A stretch of 64,000 nucleotides of DNA from Diphasiastrum complanatum (GCA_029204225.1 CM055098.1:7918246-7982245); one strand, 5' to 3'. Shown: positions 33,912 to 47,900, counted from the first letter of the stretch. A program made the numbers and translations. Notes: a model not told the origin generated them from the sequence alone.

Positions 33912-34445
33912 GGCAAATTAGGTTAAAAATGCTCATTTCATCTTTCTTATTACATGTTGGATTCTCACCTAACTCAAGGTGGGGAAGAGCTTTTCTATGT
34001 ACTATCATCTCTCTATATTAATGCCTTAGAAACAATTCGAGAGCCTAATGACTATCTCGACTTCCACCACTATGTACTTTGGTTTCTTTGTTATTTAAAT
34101 GAAATATAAGTGTTCTTAACTTCATTCCTTGTCTACAGGTCGTACTGAAGGTCATCACATGTGTGGGGATCGGATGTTCATGATTGTTAATGATTTATGA
34201 TTGCTCTTGCTTGATGTGTGTAGAATTGCCAATCTAGATCTTGATTTTTATTGTCTAGTAGTTTGCATTCAATAGTTAATCAATCAATCAATCCCTCTTG
34301 TGAGTCATTATTAGGCTCATTTAAGGTCCAAATACTGTACTTTGACAAACTAAAGCAAATCTACATTACAACTTTTGTATTATATAATATATATGTTAGC
34401 AGGTATGTAATATTTCATGGACATATGGCTTTGACACAAATTTCA
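33912..34445. other. No recognisable gene
   Basis: AT-rich DNA between the copy-2 unknown gene and the transposase-like gene. Nothing supported. Confidence 0.5.
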
Positions 34446-35760
34446 AGTGAAAACAATTATGCTTGCAAATAATTGCTGAGGCACGGTATTCCATTGTATA
34501 CAAGTTTCATGGAAACACCGACACATTCAAGCATCGTGGACATTCTTCAAAAGGGCTAGTCGTAATGCGTGGGATTTTGGAAAAGCACGCATTGCCTCAA
34601 CCACATCTACAACATAAATCAAAAGCCGGTGTTGATATTTGCAAACATCATCTCCCACTCGGCATGCATAAACATGATGTCTTCAAAACTATAAACAAAT
34701 AACTTAAAGACACATGTATTCCTGAAGTTTCAAAATCCACACTCTACAAGATGTGGAAACAAGAGTTTGGACATGTCAAGACTCCAACAAGACAAAAAAT
34801 GTCCAAATGCAAAACATGTGACGACCTTAAAAATGCAATAGAGAAAACTCCTGATGCTCGGATGCATGATCGCTATATTGCATTGAGAGGTCGTCATCTA
34901 CGTCATATTTTTTGTTCCAGAAAATTATGCATATTGGAAAGAAGAGTCAAGATCCCATCATGAGCAGTCTTTGTGTCTTATCATTGATGGAATGGATTAA
35001 AATACAACAACATTATCACATTTCAATAAGACTCCTCCCAGATTAGAGAGCAATCGATTTTTGAAAACACATGTTTGTGGGATATTGGTTCATGGATTCA
35101 AGTTTTTCTATGATGTTTGGATTGATACCTTGCATGCTCATGATAGCAATCAAGTTGCCACATCGATAATGCGAGCAATAAGAAAGGTATAAGCATCACG
35201 TGGTAACTTATTGTTGGAGGGAGCACAAGAACAAATTTATTATTGGTTTTTGTTGTATGTTTATGGCACATAACATCTTCCAAAAGGTAGAAATGGTGGC
35301 CACACACATGAAGACATAGATTAGGTTTTCAGTGTCATATCCAGGGCTTTGAAGTCCAAATCAGTTCATACAATGCAGATATGGTGGAAAGATAGGTCGC
35401 GGTCGTATCGAAAGCACTAAAGTAGAAATACTGGAACGAATGGTAGATTGAAAACAATTTATAGATTCTTATATTGCTCAAGGAAATGACGGCTTAGAAG
35501 GACACACCAATCCTCACTATTTTTGTCTTCAAATGATGAATGGTGAGCCAACCATACAATGGAAATACTATTCTAATGATGGAGACAACACATGGAGTGA
35601 ACATTTCAAACTGTTGCAGTGTGTACCTTCAAAAGATGAAGTCATCCTTCCAGCATCCACAAAGGATCTGGATCCAAATGGAATGAAAAGAATAATGTCT
35701 TTTATTGATTATTTGCGATTCATGAGCCAGAAGTTTTCTGGAATACAAGAATCACAATGA
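34446..35760 (+). pseudogene. Transposase-like gene, copy 2, with several stops
   Basis: Same family as 10362-11246. IIAEARYSIVYKFHGNTDTF and KHALPQPHLQHKSK are followed by a stop at about 34700 where copy 1 has Glu, then SKCKTCDDLKNAIE. A 2-bp deletion near 34925 shifts to YWKEESRSHHEQSLCLIIDG, MD* (copy 1 has Gln) and KTHVCGILVHG. Further stops follow before GRNGGHTHEDID near 35300 and FSVISRALKS. A final open part at 35533-35760 contains MNGEPTIQWKYYSNDGDNTW and MKRIMSFIDYLRFMSQKFSG. It is longer than copy 1 and gives the best view of the domain order: an N-terminal Cys/His region, LIIDGMDQ, then GHTHEDID. The transposase role is inference. Confidence 0.65.
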
Positions 35761-36900
35761 TGCATGTGTGGTTGAAACCATAAAACTTGTCGAATAACTT
35801 TCCAAACAAAAGATATTGTCATGATCAATGTATAGCCAGGAGGTTTTCTGGCCACAATCCTTGCCAACCTCTTTCGATTCATCTTTATCAACTTCGATCA
35901 CTGAGGTCAAAATGGATGTAGAGTTATATTACCCCCCCCCCCCCCCCCCGCGGAGGTTTTGTGGGCAAAAAGCTGATGCACCTCTGGTTGAATTCATCCC
36001 ACGTAGGGCTTGGCCCAAGACCCAAGACCATTAATTATAAATATGAACCACTTTTAGTGGCAAATGACACATTGTGATTAAATTTCTATGAGAGTTCTTA
36101 TAATACAGCTTGAAAGTAGTATATGATTCAGTGATGTTTATGTTTCTTTTAAATATCAATGTTTATGTTTAAAAGTTGTGTATGTTATTCGGATCAACAC
36201 TAATTTAGACATGATTATATCTGATTTCCCAAAAACATCCACCATAACCCCCTTGATCTAACAATTTACCTTCATCTGAATTATAAATTCAATGTATATG
36301 ATACTCAAGAACCACATTTATTTTGGATTTACAATTATATTAGGTGCTCATAGCTATTGGAAAAAAGCATCAATAAATTTTAGAAACTAAATTGTGACTC
36401 ATTGATCAAATTTGTCTTGTTTGACTTATAGTTGTATTGAAATGAGATTCGAACTTGAGAAAATCCCACTTCAACAATTAGTAATTTTTTATTGTTTTTC
36501 TTGTCTGGCTCTTTTGGTACCATATGCAAAAAATAGTCCTAAATAAATTAAAAAGTCGACACACAAATAATGAGTTCAAATCTAACCACCCATAATATAG
36601 TGAAATCCATTGGAGTAACTTGCATTCGAGTTTGAACTCTTGATAACCATATGCAATCACTCCTAATAGACTCACTCGGGTCCAAGACTCTTTTTGTAAG
36701 AGTTGGAATGGATCTTATTTGATTTAAAATCAAACTATTTCAAATCATGAGAATTTGAGTAAAGGTAGTGAATGATCTACCAACAGGGGTTGGAACAGAC
36801 CTCGAAATAGGTGTATCTATTTCAGAAAGTATACTGAGGTCTATTTTGAGGTCTACTCTGAAGATGAATAGTAGCATTTTTTAGTGTCTTTTTTTAAATT
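35761..36900. other. No recognisable gene; contains an 18-bp C homopolymer
   Basis: A run of 18 C at 35932-35949 is followed by GCGGAGG. The rest is AT-rich with no supported frame. Confidence 0.55.
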
Positions 36901-36911
36901 GTAGTTTTTAG

Positions 36912-37142
36912 ATGATTTGCTGCTTAATTAAATTGTTGGCTAATCATTCTACTCCTTTACTTAGCAAAATATGCCACACCATTGCAACGTCTTTTTTAAT
37001 CTCATATAACATTGAAGCCTCACTTACTTTGATTGTATCAGACCGAGAGTTCCTCTTTGTAATTGTTGTCCATAAATTATTAGTTTCAAGTTTTAGAACT
37101 AGGCATGTTGTTGATTACGTTTTTTCTTCAAGTATAACTTGA
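36912..37142 (+). pseudogene. Possible Ty3/gypsy integrase scrap
   Basis: The plus frame has LTLIVSDREFLF, resembling the gypsy integrase motif IVSDRDxxF, in a 76-codon frame. Flanking residues are poorly conserved and no other gypsy domain is adjacent. Confidence 0.3.
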
Positions 37143-37330
37143 CCAATAATCGACCACCATTATTTGATTTTAAAGCCTTGATAGTCTTGTTGAATTGTTT
37201 TCTTAGCATATATTTGAAGTGAGTTGGTTTTTAAAAATGTGTTTGAATCGAGTTATACGAAAGTTTCAATAATCTTTTGAAATATGCTTACTACCATTAT
37301 CTGATCTTAGTGGTTTGATAGTAGTATACT
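37143..37330 (-). pseudogene. Copia integrase scraps
   Basis: The minus strand gives TIKPLRSDNGSKHISKDY near 37310 and FNKTIKALKSNNGG near 37180, both resembling the region around the second catalytic Asp of copia integrase. Two versions within 150 bp suggest two different fragments joined. Confidence 0.4.
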
Positions 37331-38510
37331 TGGCTTTTTGGACTGGTGAAGGTACAAATTACCTCCCTCATAGTCCCTTTTAATTTGCAAGCCAAGGTAA
37401 CACCTGGCCTTTCCCAGATCCATGATCTCGAAGTGTTTCGAGATGTTTGCTCATTCTTGCAGAGTATCAGAGTGTCATCCACATACACAGCCACGATGAT
37501 AATCTTCCCATCTATAATCCTCACATACACATTGGAATCAACCATTAGTGGCTTGAATTCCAAGGATTTAAGGGCTTGATCTTTCTTTTTGTACCACTTT
37601 TGAGCTATTGGCTTCAGACCATAGATACTCCTATGCATTATGTATGCATAATCAGGAAGTGAACTTGAGACATAACCTGGGGGTTGATCCATATAGACCT
37701 CTTCGTCTAACTCACCATGCAAGAAGGTTGTCTTCTCGTCCATAATGTGGATCCTGAGGTCATAAGCAGTTACATATGCAAATAACAGATGTAGGGACGA
37801 ATGCTTCATGACAAGAGAGAAGGTTTCAGACTAATCAATATCATATCTCTGAAAGAAACCCTTCGCTATCAGTCTTGTCTTATATTTCGAGACATCTCCA
37901 TCTGGTTCATACTCGAGTTTGTAAACCCATTTGCATTTGACAACCTTTTGCTTATCTGGTAATGGCTGTAACGTCCATACCTAGTTCTTCCTCATGGACT
38001 CCATCTCTTCATTCATGGCTTGGATCCATTTGTCCTTCTCTGGATATTCAATTGCCTCCTCGAATGTCTGTGGTTCGCCACTGAATCCACAGACTTCTGA
38101 TGTGGAAGTTGAGCTATCTGGCACATATCTTGTTGGCGCTCTTCATTGTCTTGTCGACCTTCTAGGAGATCCTCCTGAGACATCAATGCTTTTGTCTTTG
38201 TCTACTCTACTAGGTCCGAAACCATCTTGGTTTATAGGTACTGTAACAGAAGGCTGCCTCTCAAATTTTTCATCTTCTGATTCGTCACTCGAACGCAAAG
38301 CGACTCAAAAATCTTTGTTTTCATGTTCATTTTTTGCTCCCTCTGTCGCTGGTGGCAGATCATAGTACTGCCTTTCCAAACCTTCGTAGCTAACAGGATC
38401 ATTGTTGCTCGTTGTCCTGCTCTCATCGAGTCTGACATCTCTCAATGCCTTCACAATGTTCATGTCTGGCATGTAGACTCTATAGTATGTCGAATTGTAT
38501 CTACAAAAGC
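37297..38510 (-). pseudogene. Copia integrase tail and reverse transcriptase
   Basis: Minus strand, from 38505: YYRVYMPDMNIVKALRDVRL (integrase C-terminus), an acidic linker, EAIEYPEKDKWIQAMNEEME near 38050, KVVKCKWVYKLEYEPDGDVS and YKTRLIAKGFFQRYDID near 37930-37830, then MDEKTTFLHGELDEEVYMDQ, PPGYVSSSLPDYAYIMHRSI, YGLKPIAQKWYKK and VAVYVDDTLILCKNE with the catalytic YVDD. The 170-codon stretch 37297-37809 is open. A stop at about 37833 and frame changes upstream disrupt the rest. RNase H is missing. Confidence 0.9.
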
Positions 38511-38885
38511 AAAAACTCGATTTTGGTGTAGAATCCTCTCTAGCATGCTCTGGACTTGATATCTTCACCAAATCATTGATAGATCTTATTTCCTCTTTTA
38601 TAACTTGAAACACAAGTTCTAATACCATGTGAAAGTTTTCAGATCTTTAAGATCCAATCAACTTGAAAGATCTCTGGTTAGAAAGAGAAATACAATACCA
38701 ATCTCACCAATGTAGAAAAATCAGCATCTACACTTCCCACACTTTCAAAAAGTGTTTATTCAAATGAAATCTAGACTAATGAACTTTGAAAAGTTATTCC
38801 CTAAGCCTAAAACAAGTTTTGGCCTCAATATGCCAAATATGTAAAAATTGACAAAATGATCAAATTAGTTGAATCTTTCACATTT
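38511..38885 (-). mobile_element. Copia leader, mutated primer site and LTR fragment
   Basis: Resembles 54900-55150: AATC.TCTAGCATGCTCT in the leader, then the primer-site position 38616-38627 reading TGGTATTAGAAC on the minus strand (two changes from TGGTATCAGAGC), then an LTR end CTTTCACA and AATGTAGAAAAATCAGCATC. It is joined directly to the integrase/RT fragment, a chimeric order (leader next to mid-pol) explained by deletion or recombination. Confidence 0.75.
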
Positions 38886-38932
38886 ATTGATTGGAAATTC
38901 AAATAGACATAAAATGGATTGAATATGTTGCA

Positions 38933-39530
38933 GATGGATGTATTCAAAGAAATCTGTGGGCTAGATGTTTGCAAGAGACATGAGGATATGGTGGAGCTTG
39001 TGTGCATGTTTGAGAGATATTTTTCGACTTCCGTCATGGACTCGCAAGTGTATTTATTGGTGCACTTGGTTGAAAAAATTTCTATTGCTAGTGAGGGATG
39101 GTTAGTATATGAATCTCTTTTTTACGTTACTGAAATTTTGCACCAACTACATCCATCTGCTCCACTTTTGTGGCGTGATGAGAAAGTCGAAGAGGTAACA
39201 AGTGAAAAACCTCAAGAAATGGGAAAGATCTATAGGTTGACACCCTTCCAACGAGAAAATATTTCTACATTCATGCTTTATAATTGTCGAGTTATAAATA
39301 AATGGTTAGACCTATATGAAGAAGAGAAGAAAGAGAGGTCCTTGTCTAGAAAGCGCCATTGACAAAATAGAGGTAGACACATGGCCACAAGTTCACATGA
39401 TGTTGAGCCATTTCTCAAGAAATGCACTATAGAGTGGATGCATGGAACACTAAAAAAGCAACAAAAGAGAGACAAAAAATATCAAACACAAAATGGGACT
39501 TTGCAAGAGGATGTCAATTAAAGGTATTAT
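38933..39530 (+). pseudogene. CACTA (En/Spm) transposon gene, DUF4218-like part
   Basis: After a good acceptor (GAATATGTTGCAG, ending 38932) the frame reads DVFKEICGLDVCKRHEDMVE, MFERYFSTSVMDSQVYLLVH, WLVYESLFYVTEILHQ and RENISTFMLYNCRVINKWLD, matching the DUF4218 region that follows the Tnp2 transposase in plant CACTA elements. A single in-frame TGA at 39360-39362 (probably from CGA) interrupts it, after which the same frame continues HMATSSHDVEPFLKKCTIEW. The catalytic Tnp2 part upstream is absent. Confidence 0.8.
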
Positions 39531-39679
39531 TCTTTAGATACTTTATTATTAGAACATTCTTGTGTATAACAATATTTGTTTAATCATTTTGAAATACCAT
39601 GTTCATTCACAATGATTATTTATGAGATTCATGTTTGTCATGTGATAGTGCAAAATGTATAATGCTGTATGAGCTTTTG

Positions 39680-40436
39680 GTTTTCATTTTCGTGTTGAAA
39701 GGATTGATAACAAGAGACGCACACACAATTGTGATGTAATAGCATCTTTCCAACAAGAAAATCAAAGCAGTGCACGAGATCGGAATCCCATCTCAGGAGA
39801 CATAGAATACATAGGAACTATACAAAATATATATAATGTGTCATTTGGTGAAAGTGAACACTATTTTTTATTTGATGTCAAATGGTTCAAGGTAGTTTGT
39901 AGAGGGCCAAATGCAACCGTAAAATCGGATCCAAGTAGATTTTTTGCGATTGATTCATCAAAAACATAGAGCATGGAGTCCTTTGACACATTGGTATTGC
40001 CTCGTCACTGTGAGCAAGTGCACATGCTATGCTATCATGTTTTTCATTTTATTGCAAGTGACTTCAGTATTTGAGTTTTCGATATGTTCTAAAATAGTAA
40101 TTTTTGCAGGTGTTTTTTTAACCAAATCGACTAAACAAGATATGGTGGTTTGTAGCTCAATTTAAACCATGTTCACAACGAGTATTTGAGGGTCCAAATG
40201 TTGAGAATGAAATGGAAAACCTTCATTTTAACTATGAGATTGAGCTACCTAGAGATGTAGTAAATCTTCAAAGCATATTTGAAGCACCCACTTCCATAGA
40301 TGTTGAGAATAGAAATTCTAATAGTCAGGGTGATGAAATAATTTTTGAAAGTGAGAGTGATGATGAAAATCATCTAAGAGGAGATGAATTGCAAGATGCT
40401 GTCACTGATGAAATTGATTCTTATAATTCTGAATAA
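39680..40436 (+). pseudogene. CACTA transposon gene, DUF4216-like C-terminus
   Basis: GFHFRVERIDNKRRTHNCDV, SARDRNPISGDIEYIGTIQN and YFLFDVKWFKVVCRG (39680-39910) match DUF4216. After a stop, ESFDTLVLPRHCEQVHM follows near 39975. An acceptor TTTTTGCAG near 40109 precedes KIWWFVAQFKPCSQRVFEGP and an acidic tail (EIIFESESDDENHLRGDEL) ending at 40436. Same orientation and expected order after the DUF4218-like part. One internal stop makes it a pseudogene. Confidence 0.8.
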
Positions 40437-40690
40437 AAATTGATTATTGCAATTCTGAATGAAATTGATTCTTGCAATACTTTCAAATGCTAGTTATTTA
40501 GCCAAAACAGAATCTCATTTTTGGTCTAGAAAGTGAAAAGAATAGACATAGTTTGACTTCAATCCCATTTTTTCGGAGATCATATCGGTGAAGACAGATG
40601 TACGGTTTCATGTTCCAAAAAAATTCTCATTTTTTAACAAATGTAAATCACTATTAAATGGGACAAATGTAACAAAGGCAGTAAATCACT
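40437..40690. other. No recognisable gene
   Basis: AT-rich DNA between the CACTA remnant and a copia scrap. No terminal CACTA repeat was recognised. Confidence 0.4.
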
Positions 40691-41000
40691 AAAAGCGTGT
40701 GAGTTAATGAAATCACCATCACAAATTATGACAGAATCAAGTGTTGCATCATAATCAATCCCCTTGAATGGAGCATATCCCTTGGCAACTACTCTTGTTT
40801 TGTAATTGTTCACACTACCATCTTGATTAAGCTTGATCTTAAAGACCCATTCGCAAACAGTAACATTTTGTATCTTTGATGGAGGATCAATAATTTTACA
40901 AGTACCTCAAACAATGCATCATATACTCACTTTTCATTGCATCAAATCACTCTTTTGTTGTTAAAGTTTCATGCACACTTGAAGAAATATCATCAAAGTT
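40691..41000 (-). pseudogene. Copia RT scrap
   Basis: The minus strand gives CKIIDPPSKIQNVTVCEWVF, KIKLNQDGSVNNYKTRVVAK and GYAPFKGIDYDATLDSVI, matching the copia RT start (CRWVFxIKxNxDGSVxRYKARLVAKGY). It is a different subfamily from the copy at 37.9 kb. Confidence 0.8.
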
Positions 41001-41092
41001 AAGGTAGTAATAAGGGCAATAAAAATTAAACAATCATCAACTTGTAATTGTTTCTCTTTTTCTTGTATTTGAGCTTTGATGGTTGCATTTGG

Positions 41093-41104
41093 GCTCTGAT
41101 ACCA
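41093..41104 (-). other. tRNA-Met primer binding site
   Basis: The minus strand reads TGGTATCAGAGC followed by CCAAA. An LTR should begin at 41105 and extend right. Its outer limit is not clear, but an AT-rich LTR to about 41500 is possible. Confidence 0.75.
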
Positions 41105-41607
41105 TATTAAAATCAGAGTTTATGGACCTCATTTGGATACTAAAACATTGAAAAAGCATCAAAGGTTTCACTTATATCTAATAGATAGAAAACTAACACA
41201 CAATTCAACCTATTTTGTATCTTTTGAACACCATAATCAAACTAGAAATAATTGATCCTCACATCCTGTCACACACGTAAAAGTATAGTACTTTGTTCAG
41301 ATTTAGATCTATTCATTAGATACAAAAACATCACATTCATCATTCATCAATTCCTCATTAAAGAGCAAACTTGCCAAAATCATCATCTCTTGATAATCTC
41401 TCAAAGTATGTACAAAATGAGCTCTCAATCCATATCAAATGATCTCGGATATGAGATTAGGATAGAGTGCCATTAGGGTAGATCCTAAACCTGGCTATCA
41501 AAGCCTTAGATCATGCATAATTATTCTCTTGGTAGCTCGAGTCAATTGTCTTACAAAAGTAGGTGGTTGACCTCATCAAAAATCTCAATCATCTAGGAAC
41601 ATCATGA

Positions 41608-41790
41608 TATAATTCACTTTAAAAAAATATTTATTTCACTAATTCCATTTTATTATCAACATGCAAAAAAAAAAAATCTTATCATAATATAATTCACTTT
41701 AAAAAATATATATATAATCTCATCATAATATAATTCACTTTAGAAAAAATTTTATTTAACTAATTTCATTTCATTATCAACATGCAAAAA
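41608..41790. repeat. Imperfect tandem repeat, ATATAATTCACTTTA...CATGCAAAAAA
   Basis: The unit ATATAATTCACTTTA - TTATT.A.TAATT.CATT - TATTATCAACATGCAAAAAA occurs at 41608-41675 and 41728-41795, with a partial copy (ATAATATAATTCACTTTAAA) at 41687. Non-coding. Confidence 0.75.
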
Positions 41791-41798
41791 AAAAACCG

Positions 41799-42162
41799 CG
41801 TGGATGATCCACGTAGAAGATATCTGCGTGTGGATATCTTTAACGTCCGGTTCAGTCCTATGAAGAAGTTATAGAAACTGAAATTTGCGTGGATAATTCA
41901 TGCATGGATTATCCATGCGAAAACTGCCTTCCGGCATTGCCAAGCTTTCCTCCCAAACAGTTGCCAGAATTTTTAAAATTCAATTTGGCGTGGATAATCC
42001 ACGTGCATAAATTTTTTGGCGCCGTGTCAAAAAAACACCGGTGGACTTGCCGGAGGTGTGCTCAAAAATTTTTGGTGTGGATAATCCATGCGTGGATGTT
42101 CCACGCAAACAAAATTTTGGAACATCGACTAAGTGTCGGGTGTCGCGTGGATACTCTACGTG
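41799..42162. repeat. Cluster of CGTGGATAATCCACG palindromes
   Basis: Perfect or near-perfect copies at 41799-41813, 41888-41919 (two overlapping), 41989-42003, 42075-42106 (two overlapping) and 42144-42162, spaced about 60-100 bp. Spacers are unrelated to one another. The motif keeps the GTGGAT/ATCCAC arms while centre and ends vary. Related GTGGACAATCCACAC text lies in the copia LTRs at 2450 and 55490. Confidence 0.8.
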
Positions 42163-42450
42163 GATAAACACAGAGTTTTCTAGTTGTGCGCGTATTCTCA
42201 ATGTCTCGTGACACATCCCCAAGTCTCAAATCTGGCCGCAGTCGCGGGTCGTCCCATTTTTCATCCATGAGTGACGATGAAGTCCTCAGTTATATGGATG
42301 GAATTGTCTCTCTCGCATGCAGGCATAATCATGGAGAGACTACGATTTCGTTGGGAGGCACGAAGTTCTAGTCTGTTGTCCACATCATCTCATTTTGAGA
42401 AGATCCAGTCCCCACAACCCTCCGACCGAGGTGTTCCCCCCTTCCAGAGG
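42163..42450. other. Unrecognised DNA of moderate GC
   Basis: Short plus frames (42186-42371) without recognisable domains. No support for a gene. Confidence 0.4.
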
Positions 42451-42700
42451 GTCTATCTGGCGAGACTCCCTCCCTCGCGCACTCTAATGCAAAGGGATAG
42501 CCCTTGGTATATCCCTTGGAAAAGACATGTCACTAATAGCTTGTTGGGAGGGAAATACCAAGGTCCCTCGATATATCCCTCGGTATATACGTGCTCTAAA
42601 CAAAGCAAAAAAGAGACGAAGAAGCCTCGATTACCGAGGTAATTATCGAGGATCTCCTTCCGAGGCACACTTCATGGTGTATACCGAGGTTTGTGACCTT
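42451..42700. repeat. Cluster of CCCTCGGTATATACCGAGG-like half sites
   Basis: CCTTGGTATATCCCTTGG, TCCCTCGATATATCCCTCGG, CCTCGATTACCGAGG, TATCGAGG and ATACCGAGG recur within 250 bp in both orientations. They are inverted and direct copies of a CCTCG(G/A)TATA core. Open frames here (up to 123 codons) span the repeats and lack a known domain. Confidence 0.5.
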
Positions 42701-42909
42701 TTTTCAAAAAAAAAAATCTTTGTAAAAGGGTCGAAAGTCCTCTAGAATGTTGTAGTGAAAATAACTAGCTATTAAGTAAGTAGCACTCATGCCACTCTCA
42801 AGTCTTGGACTCTCAAGTCTTGGACATCAACAATTTTTGTTTTATTCATGCTGTTGAACATGAATTAGGCATTAGTATTGCTACTCTTGATGGCCTCATA
42901 AAATGTCTT

Positions 42910-42912
<3 letters not shown>

Positions 42913-43000
<88 letters not shown>
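42913..43000. repeat. (GA)n microsatellite
   Basis: 44 uninterrupted GA units. Confidence 0.98.
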
Positions 43001-45488
<2,488 letters not shown>

Positions 45489-47900
45489 TATGGTTCCTCA
45501 AGAATCTTCTCATCCTTTGCAACTCCCGGATTTCAATCCTCTTGTTCGGCGTGGAGAAAAGAAACCTGTTTCACCTTCAGACCATCCTTTCAGTGCTTCC
45601 CCTTCATGTGCACGTCGTGAAGCCCACCGTGATGTTGCGGATTTCTTGCTTGTTTACTCTGGCCAAGTGGCGCCATAGTGTCCATCCCATCTTCACCACC
45701 AGCTTTCTTCCTCTCTTTCAGTTTCTCAACTTTCTCCTTCTTCCTCTTCTCGCCTCCGTGTTCCATGTGTAGGTTGTGGTCGCCTTTATGTGCAAGGTGC
45801 CGGTCTTTCGTGCCATCAAATCACTTGCTCTACTTTTCGTCAGCAGCTTGGATTAACTAATGTCGACCTTGCACCTCATCCTGCTCCCACTTCGCCACCT
45901 GCTGACTCGACTTGGACTTGGATTCACTCCCTTGATATTTTGACTGCTTTTTTCTTAGGTTTTTCTCATCCTCATTTTTATGCACACATACCCTTTTCCT
46001 TGCACTTAGACGTCTAGAGAGCTTTGTCCTTACCTTTGTCTCGTCTGGCTTCCAACCCACCATTCTAATACCGCAGCTTGGCATGCCTTTTTGCTTTTTC
46101 CTCTCTTTAGGGTGGTGATGCTTGTCACAGGGAATCTCACAACAAGATTCATCGCTTTATGTCAAGAGATTGGGAAAATCTGCAAGAACAACATTTCCTT
46201 CGCTGTCATGCGCTTGCTGCTCAGCGAGATTCTACTTCGGATGGTGTTTCTATACCCCTTGTTCATCGTTGGTTGTCTTGTCGTATTTTACTTGGGCAAG
46301 GCGGTGAGTATTCTTGTGCTGCTCATGCTCTAGCTCCTACAAGTCCAGCTACTCCTTCTGTTGCCACCCTTCAGGCTTTGGAGCTTCTTCATCCACCGGC
46401 AAATGACTGTCTTCCTTCTTTTGTTGAGGACTTTGAACCTGATTCCGATTTGCAGCTCTCAAAGTCTCATTTTCTTAACAGCCCTCATCTGTCAACTGGG
46501 GGTCCTTCTGGTATGGTTTTCGAACATCTTCATGACTAATTCTCTCTTAATGATTCTGCTAGCGGGTTTGGTTTCTTTCAAGTTTGAGCCTGGCGGTGGC
46601 GTGCCCTCTGCTGATGGTATTAGGCAAGGTGATCCCTTGGGTGATGTTCTTTTTGTTTTGGCACACTTTCGAGCATTGCGGGCTTCTTCTGCTGCTTTTC
46701 CTTCTTGTTTGTTTCTTTCTATTGTTGATGACACGCATATTGTGGGACCTTCTAATGACATCTTTCCAACATTCTTACATTTCTCTCAGCAGCTTTTGGC
46801 TTTGGGCCTCACTGTGAATCCCTCTAAGTGCATTGCTTGGTGTCCTCAAGGCCTCCTTCCTAAGCTCCCTTTACCTACAGGTTTCAATATTCCGGCTGAT
46901 GGGATTCGAGCACTTGATATTCCTATAGGTTTCTCAGACTTTATGGCTTCCTCTTTGCGGGACACTTAGTCATGCATCTTCATCACACTGATTTGCTACC
47001 AAAGCTTGGCAATGCTCAAGTTGCTCTAGGAATCCTCACTTAATGCTTCGCTCAACGGCCAAGTTATATTCTATGGTGTGTTCCTTCCTCTCTTGATGTT
47101 TTGGCTTTGCTACAGGATTTTGATAATACTTTATCAGATATTTTAGGTCGCTTGATGAGTTCAGAATCCTTTGATATTTCCAATGGTCAGTTCGTTAAGC
47201 GACAAGTCTCTCTTTTTGCTTCTTCCGAAGGTGCTAGCCTTTCTTGCACAGCTTTTATTGCTCCAGCTGCTTTTCTGGAAAGTTGAACTCTTGTTGCCTC
47301 TGCACTTATCTCTCGGTTTCAGTAGGACAACAAGCTCATTCTTCTTGATTCAGTAGCTCATGTGGAAATAGACATTCTTCCTTTCCAACAACATCTTCGT
47401 GCGGCCAAGGATCTCATCCCTCCACTTGTGCGAGCTTCTTTGTCTCCTTTTAAGACTTTGCTTAGCCATCAACGTGCTCATTTTCAAAAGTATCTTTTGG
47501 AGCGCTTCCACTCACATGCTTTCACTCAGCTTCTCAGTGATTCACCTTCCGATGAGACTCGGGCTCGTCTTCTGTCTTGTGTAGGCCCGGGTGTAGGTGC
47601 TTGGCTTGTTGCGCGCCCTGTTGTTCCACACTTGTATCTTTCTTCAAAGCTGTTTGTCATCGCTCTTCGTGTTAGGTTGGGTCTCCCTCATCCAGTGCTG
47701 GTAGGTCTGACAAAATGTTCCTGTGGTCACCCTCCTGGAGAAGACTTTATTCCTTTTGCCTTGGAAACATATGGGTGTCTGCATAAGAAATTCGATGGTT
47801 TTCTATCATCTTGTGTGGGTTTTGTAGCGAAGCTCCAAGGATGTGGTGCCTCACCTTTATCTATCATTGCGGCTAGTTTCTATAACTTTACAACGCACTC
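45489..47900 (+). pseudogene. Reverse transcriptase gene with N-terminal zinc finger, decayed
   Basis: Most of the gene lies in one frame from MVPQESSHPLQLPDFNPLVR (ATG at 45489). A stop at 45676 is followed by the C2HC finger CVGCGRLYVQGAGLSCHQ.. (C-x2-C-x12-H-x3-C, near 45765-45830). After two more stops the frame reads MSRDWENLQEQHFLRCHALA, DSTSDGVSIPLVHRWLSCRI and STGGPSGMVFEHLHD to 46539. A frame change gives ADGIRQGDPLG (RT motif), FRALRASSAAFPSCLF, LSIVDDTHIVGP (catalytic block, VDD instead of ADD) and LGLTVNPSKCIAWCPQGLLP. The original frame returns near 47100 with RLLSCVGPGVGAWLVARPVV, VIALRVRLGLPHPVLV and CSCGH, the start of a C-terminal zinc motif that is cut short. This matches a plant non-LTR-type RT protein family seen as many genomic copies (recalled from memory). 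At least six lesions are visible. Confidence 0.8.

Noticed and set aside
36428-36460. SINE or tRNA B-box-like GTTCGAATCTC (minus strand)
   Set aside because: No matching A-box, cloverleaf or poly-A/T end was found nearby.
37994-38365. 123-codon plus frame
   Set aside because: It is antisense to the linker and RT start of a copia element read on the minus strand.
46492-46761. Alternative frames across the RT pseudogene (46091-46333, 46584-46817, 46492-46761 and others)
   Set aside because: Hydrophobic or antisense shadows. Only the frames carrying RT motifs are supported.
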